A model generated the notes under the pieces. The model made no database searches and was not told where the DNA came from. It saw only the letters and a program-made list of their open reading frames with translations. A program made the translations under genes and the position numbers. Shown here piece after piece: positions 43,376 to 47,743 of a stretch of DNA of 47,743 nt (position 1 is the stretch's first letter; each line of letters starts with the position of its first letter). Source of the DNA: Rubrivivax sp. (GTDB taxonomy: Bacteria > Pseudomonadota > Gammaproteobacteria > Burkholderiales > Burkholderiaceae_C); assembly GCA_004210455.1 (NCBI GenBank), contig SEFA01000046.1, forward strand, positions 1-47,743. Direction: 5' to 3'.

Positions 43376-44740
43376 ATGCATATCCACATCCTTGGCATCT
43401 GCGGCACCTTCATGGGCGGGTTGGCGGCGCTGGCCCGCGAGGCCGGCCACACGGTGACCGGCTGCGATGCCAATGTCTATCCGCCGATGTCGACGCAGCT
43501 GGAGGCCCTGGGCATCGAGCTGATCCAGGGCTTCGGCGCGGAGCAGCTGGCGCTCAAGCCGGACCTGTTCGTGATCGGCAATGTGGTGACGCGGTCTTCC
43601 GAGGGCCGCTTCCCGCTGATGGAGGCCATCCTCGACGCCGGCCTGCCGTATACCAGCGGCCCGCAATGGCTGGCGGAACATGTGCTCCAGGGCAAACACG
43701 TGCTGGCGGTCGCCGGCACGCACGGCAAGACCTCCACGACGTCGATGCTGACCTGGATCCTGGAATCGGCCGGTCTGGCGCCGGGTTTCCTGATCGGCGG
43801 CGTCCCGCAGAACTTCGGCGTGTCGGCCCGGCTGGGCGACGGCCGCTTCTTCGTCATCGAGGCCGACGAGTACGACACCGCCTTCTTCGACAAGCGCAGC
43901 AAGTTCGTCCATTACCGGCCGCGCACGGCGATCCTGAACAACCTCGAGCACGACCACGCGGACATCTTCCCGGACCTGGCCGCGATCGAGACCCAGTTCC
44001 ATCACCTGGTCCGGACGGTGCCTGCGTCAGGACGGCTGGTCGTCAACGCGCGCGAGGAAGCGTTGCAGCGCGTGCTGTCGCGCGGCTGCTGGAGCGACGT
44101 GCAACGCTTCGGCGCCCGCAAGGAAGAGCCCGGCGCGCTGCGCGCGCGCGGCGAGCCGCAGTCCTTCGACGTGCTCCGCGGCAGCCTGAAGGTCGGCCAC
44201 GTCAACTGGGAGCTGCTCGGCGAGCACAACCAGCTCAACGCGCTGGCAGCGATCGCGGCGGCGGAGCACGTGGGCGTGGACCCGGAAAAGGCGGCCGAGG
44301 CGCTGGGCACGTTCAAGAACGTGCGACGCCGGCTGGAGCTGCGCGGCGAGTCGCGCGGCATCAAGGTCTACGACGACTTTGCACACCACCCGACGGCGAT
44401 CCACACGACCATTGCGGGTCTCCGCCGCCGGATCGCCCCGCAGGAGCGCATCCTGGCCGTCTTCGAGCCGCGCTCCAACACGATGAAGCTGGGCACCATG
44501 AAGGCGCAGTTGCCCTGGGCGCTGGAGGAAGCCGACCTGAGCTTCTGCAATCAGGACGGCCTGACCTGGGACGCGCGCGAGGCGCTGGCGCCGCTCGGCG
44601 AGCAGGGCCTGGTCGGCGCGGACGTCGACGAACTGGTGCAGATGGTCAAGCGCGCAGCCAAGCCCGGAGACCACGTGCTGTGCATGAGCAACGGTGGCTT
44701 CGGCGGCATCCACGAAAAGCTGCTGGACGCGCTGAAGTAA
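43376..44740 (+). CDS. mpl: UDP-N-acetylmuramate:L-alanyl-gamma-D-glutamyl-meso-diaminopimelate ligase
   Basis: Murein-recycling ligase that reattaches the recovered tripeptide to UDP-MurNAc. The 454 residues show the Mur-ligase order: N-terminal Rossmann domain (MHIHILGICGTFMGGLAALA), ATP loop AGTHGKTSTTSML at about 115, central DEYDTAFFDKRSKFVHYRP (a strong Mpl/MurC signature), NNLEHDHADIFPDL, and the C-terminal YDDFAHHPTAI with VFEPRSNTMKLG. The GTFMGG variant in the first loop is typical for Mpl rather than MurC. It follows hemL after hairpins, and its own ribosome site is GAGAGACAG just ahead of the ATG. The AI-2E transporter lies 138 bases downstream. Confidence 0.96.
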   Translation: MHIHILGICGTFMGGLAALAREAGHTVTGCDANVYPPMSTQLEALGIELIQGFGAEQLALKPDLFVIGNVVTRSSEGRFPLMEAILDAGLPYTSGPQWLAEHVLQGKHVLAVAGTHGKTSTTSMLTWILESAGLAPGFLIGGVPQNFGVSARLGDGRFFVIEADEYDTAFFDKRSKFVHYRPRTAILNNLEHDHADIFPDLAAIETQFHHLVRTVPASGRLVVNAREEALQRVLSRGCWSDVQRFGARKEEPGALRARGEPQSFDVLRGSLKVGHVNWELLGEHNQLNALAAIAAAEHVGVDPEKAAEALGTFKNVRRRLELRGESRGIKVYDDFAHHPTAIHTTIAGLRRRIAPQERILAVFEPRSNTMKLGTMKAQLPWALEEADLSFCNQDGLTWDAREALAPLGEQGLVGADVDELVQMVKRAAKPGDHVLCMSNGGFGGIHEKLLDALK

Positions 44741-44878
44741 ACCGGCGATCCTGCGCCGCCGCGTCCGGTCGACACCGGGACGGCGTGTCGGCACGCCGCG
44801 TGCCCTTCCGGCGGTTCCCTGCCCCACCCCGCAAGATCCTCCCGGGATCCTGCACGACTCCCGAGGAGCGACTTCACG

Positions 44879-45955
44879 ATGAGTGGTCCTGGCAAGCTGG
44901 TGCCTGCGCTGCAGAACCGATCCTTCCTGTGCCTGCTGGCGCTGGTGACGGTGGCGTTCGGCTGGATCGTGTGGCCGATGATGAGCGCGATCCTCTGGGG
45001 CGTGGCGCTGGCCATCGTGTTCCAGCCGCTGTACCGCAGGCTGCTGCGCAAGACGAAGCGGCCCGGACTGTCGTCCGGGCTGACGATCCTGGTGATCCTG
45101 CTGCTCGTGGTGCTGCCGCTGACCTACGTGATGGGTGCGCTGGTGCGGGAGGCGGCGGTCGTCTTCGAGATGGTCAAGTCCGGCCAGTTCGACTTCAGCA
45201 CCTATGTCTCGCAGATCTACGGTGCGTTGCCGTCATGGGTCGTGGATCTGCTGGAGCGTCTGGGCCTTCACGATCTGTCCAACGTGCAGGAGAAGCTCGG
45301 CAGCGCGCTGAACCAGGGCAGCCAATTCATGGCGACCAAGGCGTTGGGCTTCGGGCAGGACACTTTCGACTTCCTGGTGAGCTTCTTCGTGATGCTCTAC
45401 CTGCTCTATTTCCTGTTGCGCGACGGCGAGCAGCTCTCGATGCGCATCCGTGACGCGCTGCCGCTGCAGGACTCCTACAAGCGCCAACTGGGCGAGAAGT
45501 TCCGGACGGTCATCCGTGCCACGGTCAAGGGCAACATCGCCGTGGCGGCGATCCAGGGCGCGCTCGGCGGCATGGCGTTCTGGGTGCTGGGCATCCACGC
45601 GCCCGTGCTGTGGGCGGTGCTGATGGCCTTCCTCTCGCTGCTGCCCGCCGTCGGTGCGGCGCTGGTGTGGGCGCCGGTGGCGATCTACCTGCTGTCCACC
45701 GGGCACCTCGGGTCCGGCATCGGCCTGATCGTCTTCGGCACCGTGGTCATCGGCCTCGTGGACAATCTGCTGCGTCCGCTGCTGGTCGGCAAGGACACCA
45801 AGATGCCGGACTACGTCGTACTGCTGTCGACGCTGGGTGGGATGGCGGTCTTCGGCATCAACGGCTTCGTCATCGGTCCGCTGATCGCGGCGATGTTCAT
45901 CGCGGTCTGGGACATCGTCGCGGCGGAACGGCGGTATCCGGTCGGGGATCACTGA
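44879..45955 (+). CDS. AI-2E family transporter (PerM/UPF0118)
   Basis: A 358-residue multi-pass inner-membrane protein. Hydrophobic segments appear at about 17-50 (two helices), 64-90, a soluble middle loop (about 95-155), then 160-180 and four to five helices in 215-345. Family signatures include the first-helix LWGVALAIVFQPLYRR, LYFLLRDGEQL in the middle and the late VGKDTKMPDYVVLLSTLGG with FGINGFVIGPLIAA. Members have been proposed to export autoinducer-2 or to act in cation antiport, so the substrate is unsettled. The ATG at 44879 is preceded by GGAGCGA. It follows mpl at a distance of 138 bases and may have its own promoter. Confidence 0.93.
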   Translation: MSGPGKLVPALQNRSFLCLLALVTVAFGWIVWPMMSAILWGVALAIVFQPLYRRLLRKTKRPGLSSGLTILVILLLVVLPLTYVMGALVREAAVVFEMVKSGQFDFSTYVSQIYGALPSWVVDLLERLGLHDLSNVQEKLGSALNQGSQFMATKALGFGQDTFDFLVSFFVMLYLLYFLLRDGEQLSMRIRDALPLQDSYKRQLGEKFRTVIRATVKGNIAVAAIQGALGGMAFWVLGIHAPVLWAVLMAFLSLLPAVGAALVWAPVAIYLLSTGHLGSGIGLIVFGTVVIGLVDNLLRPLLVGKDTKMPDYVVLLSTLGGMAVFGINGFVIGPLIAAMFIAVWDIVAAERRYPVGDH

Positions 45956-46091
45956 CGATCCGGTCGAGGGTGTCGGCTCCCCGCATCAGCAAGTCGGGTC
46001 CCGCTCTGTATTCCGTCACGCAGACCTGCGCCGTGCGGACGGACTCCCCCATAGGTCGGTGGCCTGGGGCGACACGCCTCGCTAAGGTGCC

Positions 46092-46113
46092 CCCCTTCTC
46101 ACCCAAGAAGGGG
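46092..46113 (+). other. Leader hairpin ahead of the unknown exported protein
   Basis: CCCCTTCT (46092-46099) pairs with AGAAGGGG (46106-46113) around a 6-base loop, ending a few bases before the GGGAGG ribosome site of the following gene. In mRNA it could affect translation or stability of that gene. No T tract follows, so it is not a standard terminator for the upstream transporter. Confidence 0.4.
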
Positions 46114-46132
46114 CCAGGGAGGCCCGCCGGCA

Positions 46133-47593
46133 ATGAAGCACCCTACTCAAGGACGCGCTAGGCGCGTCCGCCTCGCGCTGACCGCGCTGTCGATCGTCGC
46201 GCTCCACGCGCCCGCCCTCGCGTATACCGATCTCTACGGCCAGTTGCTGCAGGAAGTCGACTATCCCAACGGCACCTTGTTCGGTTACGGCATCAGCAAA
46301 CGTCGCCCGATTGAACTCTGGCAGGCAGCGCCGCCGCAGCCGGCGGCATCGCTCGGCACCGTGGACCTGGGTCGCGACCACAGCCGCACCATCGAACGCC
46401 AGATCTCTGCCACGGAGGCCGTTCCGGAGAAGGTGCTCAAGGCCCTGAAGAACAATCCCACCGGCGCCAAGCCCGAGGGTCCCTCGGCCTGGCTGATCTA
46501 CTGGGTGCGCGAACGCGTGACGCCCGCAGCCGGCGCCTCGCCGGCACGGATGTTCTCGAGCGCGCAACGTCGTTTCGTGCAGTGCGAAGCGGGCCGCGTC
46601 TTCGACGCCGGCACGCTCCATTTCGCGTCGCTGGAGAACCAGGGCGAGCCCTACGCCGCCGACATCAACTATGAACGCCCCCGGGTGTGGGACGCGAAGC
46701 TGCGTGTCCTGCCGGCACCGCTGGTGGCCGAGTTCCGAGCCATCTGCGCACCTGTGTTCACTGCGGCGCTGGGCGAGCAAGCGGGACGGGAACGGCTCGA
46801 ACAGGTGCTCGCGCCGCCACCGCCACAGCCGCCGGTCGGCAGCGGCCTCGTCAGCGCCGCGCTGATGAAGCGCCTGATCGAACTGCAGGCCGCCGCCGCC
46901 GCGCAGGCAGCGGCTTCACAGGCAGCGGCTTCACAGGCAGCAGCAGCGCAGGCGACGGCTTCGCAGACGGCAGCCTCGTCGGCATCAGCCCTCGCCGCCG
47001 ACAAGACCGCGTCCCCCCAATCGACAGACACGACCGAGATGGCCGAGACGGCCGGGACGTCGGCACCGCTGCCTCCCGGCGCGCCGGGCGGCATGGGTTC
47101 CACTTTCGAGCCCGGCATCGCCAGAAAGAAGGCGCGCATCCGCCTCTACCAGTTCAACGGGCTCAACGGCGGCCTGACGAAAGCGGCCGCCTGCGTGGCG
47201 CCGGAAAGCCGCAAGGCCGGCGGTGCCGGCACGATCTTCAAGGCGATCGGATCGATGGGTCGACGGCCCGCGAGCACGACCATTGGCATGCCGACGTCGT
47301 CGCACGCCGAGGAGATGCGCGGTTTCAACGGCTACCACGTCGAGCGGGAGGTGGATGCCGACATGCCGGTGGCGGTCGACTACGGCTATGGCGCACCTGG
47401 CGGTGAAGGCGGCAGTTGCCCTCAGATCGGCGTGAGCTTTGTTCCCGAGGCCGGCGTTGACTACGAAGCCTGGCTGGACGTCAATCGCGGTCTCAAGATG
47501 TGCTTCGTCCGCGTCGCACGCATCCTGCCCGGCGGCGCGCTGCTGCCAGAGCCGATCAGCGGCGCGCCTGAGTGCCCACCCTCGCCGCGCTGA
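46133..47593 (+). CDS. Exported protein of unknown function with Ala/Ser/Gln-rich linker
   Basis: I do not recognise this 486-residue protein. It has a signal peptide (about 1-30, ending ALA), then an N-terminal domain of about 210 residues (YTDLYGQLLQEVDYPNGTLF near its start; WLIYWVRERV in the middle), a low-complexity linker of Ala, Ser, Gln and Thr (about 250-300, encoded by short tandem repeats), a Pro/Gly-rich stretch and a C-terminal domain of about 160 residues with four or five cysteines (KAAACVAPE, GGSCPQIG, LKMCFVRVA). The ATG at 46133 has GGGAGG upstream. No neighbour indicates its job. Two secreted domains joined by a flexible linker suggest binding or envelope attachment. Confidence 0.8.
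   Translation: MKHPTQGRARRVRLALTALSIVALHAPALAYTDLYGQLLQEVDYPNGTLFGYGISKRRPIELWQAAPPQPAASLGTVDLGRDHSRTIERQISATEAVPEKVLKALKNNPTGAKPEGPSAWLIYWVRERVTPAAGASPARMFSSAQRRFVQCEAGRVFDAGTLHFASLENQGEPYAADINYERPRVWDAKLRVLPAPLVAEFRAICAPVFTAALGEQAGRERLEQVLAPPPPQPPVGSGLVSAALMKRLIELQAAAAAQAAASQAAASQAAAAQATASQTAASSASALAADKTASPQSTDTTEMAETAGTSAPLPPGAPGGMGSTFEPGIARKKARIRLYQFNGLNGGLTKAAACVAPESRKAGGAGTIFKAIGSMGRRPASTTIGMPTSSHAEEMRGFNGYHVEREVDADMPVAVDYGYGAPGGEGGSCPQIGVSFVPEAGVDYEAWLDVNRGLKMCFVRVARILPGGALLPEPISGAPECPPSPR
46904..46950 (+). repeat. 15-base tandem repeat in the linker of the unknown protein
   Basis: CAGGCAGCGGCTTCA occurs twice in perfect tandem (46904-46918 and 46919-46933), followed by degenerate copies. 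It encodes Gln-Ala-Ala-Ser units, is a multiple of three, and could vary in copy number by slippage without changing frame. Confidence 0.75.
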
Positions 47594-47631
47594 ACCGCGG
47601 CGAGCCATGCAGAAGGCCGGCGTGTGAACTG

Positions 47632-47675
47632 CACCCCAAAGGTTGGACATCAATCCAACCGATGGGGTGTTTTTC
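47632..47675 (+). terminator. Terminator-like hairpin inside the IS left end
   Basis: CACCCCA (47632-47638) pairs with TGGGGTG (47663-47669) and, inside it, GGTTGGA (47641-47647) pairs with TCCAACC (47654-47660), followed by TTTTT. It is placed directly ahead of the transposase ATG, so transcripts entering from outside would terminate or hide the GGGG ribosome-site bases. Confidence 0.7.
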
Positions 47676-47743
47676 ATGGCGAAGTACAGCGAGAGCTTGA
47701 AGCTCGAAGTGGTTCAGAAGTACCAAGCCGCAGGGCTGGGCTA
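47676..47743 (+). CDS. IS3-family transposase OrfA (partial, N-terminus only)
   Basis: Twenty-two codons are visible, reading MAKYSESLKLEVVQKYQAAG and then LG, the start of the helix-turn-helix DNA-binding domain of IS3/IS150-type OrfA proteins (cf. KYS.ELKLEVVQ.Y). The rest lies outside the window. The only ribosome-site-like bases upstream are in the right arm of the hairpin, which fits low expression of the transposase. Confidence 0.8.
   Translation, partial: MAKYSESLKLEVVQKYQAAGLG

Larger units (their letters stand above)
47625..47743 (+). mobile_element. Left end of an IS3-family insertion sequence (truncated by window edge)
   Basis: From 47625 the sequence reads TGAACTGCACCCCAAAGG, then TTGGACA, which matches the terminal inverted repeat style of IS3-family elements (IS150-like, TG...CCCC..AAAGTTGGACA). 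A transposase OrfA start follows 50 bases inside. The right end, the frameshift orfB and the target duplication lie beyond the window, so completeness cannot be judged. Confidence 0.8.

Noticed and set aside
1-47743. CRISPR array, tRNA, rRNA or prophage
   Set aside because: No regularly spaced direct repeats, no tRNA-like cloverleaf with a conserved TTCGA arm and CCA end, and no phage structural genes were seen by eye.

Overview
This is a high-GC bacterial chromosome segment from a betaproteobacterium, most likely Burkholderiales in the Roseateles/Rubrivivax/Leptothrix neighbourhood. The support is a Bug-family receptor, a gpm / rhodanese-grxC-secB-gpsA neighbourhood, a ruvX-pyrR-pyrB-pyrC'-like operon, a pilGHIJ-chpA twitching cluster and the codon bias. 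Genus cannot be fixed from sequence reading alone. About 42 protein genes cover nearly the whole window. I saw no tRNA, rRNA, CRISPR or prophage. The only mobile element is the left end of an IS3-family element at the right edge.

Layout. 1-2421 (minus): the aa3-type cytochrome c oxidase genes ctaC and ctaD, with ctaD cut by the window edge. 2701-4927: a BioC-like methyltransferase divergent from comF and trmL. 4934-8393 (minus): the secretion/redox cluster rhodanese-grxC-secB-gpsA plus a Bug receptor. 8457-11711 (minus): a porin, a small PstS-like periplasmic protein and a chemoreceptor, sitting between the rhodanese gene and gpmA, which are neighbours in many proteobacteria. 11920-12663: gpmA. 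12676-18231 (minus): yqgE-ruvX-pyrR-pyrB-pyrC'-plsC followed by a PRPP-synthetase-like gene. Most junctions are 4-base overlaps. The dihydroorotase-like protein lacks key metal ligands. 18267-19733: photolyase.

19789-27301 (minus): an archaic (Csu-type) chaperone-usher pilus locus headed by its own signalling genes: a CHASE3 histidine kinase, a LuxR-type response regulator and a receiver protein with a degenerate GGDEF domain. The pilus part is compact (subunit, chaperone, usher, short terminal subunit), and the chaperone gene carries an apparent single-base frameshift near its 3' end. 27654-40416 (minus): pilG-pilH-pilI-pilJ-chpA, the chemosensory system for type IV pili, followed by an active-looking diguanylate cyclase and a lipoprotein hydrolase. 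The two halves of 19.8-40.4 kb therefore put two surface-appendage systems and three signalling outputs side by side, which suggests a surface-attachment region.

40542-45955: rubredoxin divergent from thiD-like and hemL, then mpl and an AI-2E family transporter. 46133-47593: an exported protein of unknown function with an Ala/Ser/Gln linker. 47625-end: IS3-family left end with a terminator-like hairpin in front of the transposase start.

The most interesting points are the porin/binding-protein/chemoreceptor module, the pilus operon with a built-in phosphorelay and damaged chaperone, the pseudo-dihydroorotase, and several strong unexplained hairpins.
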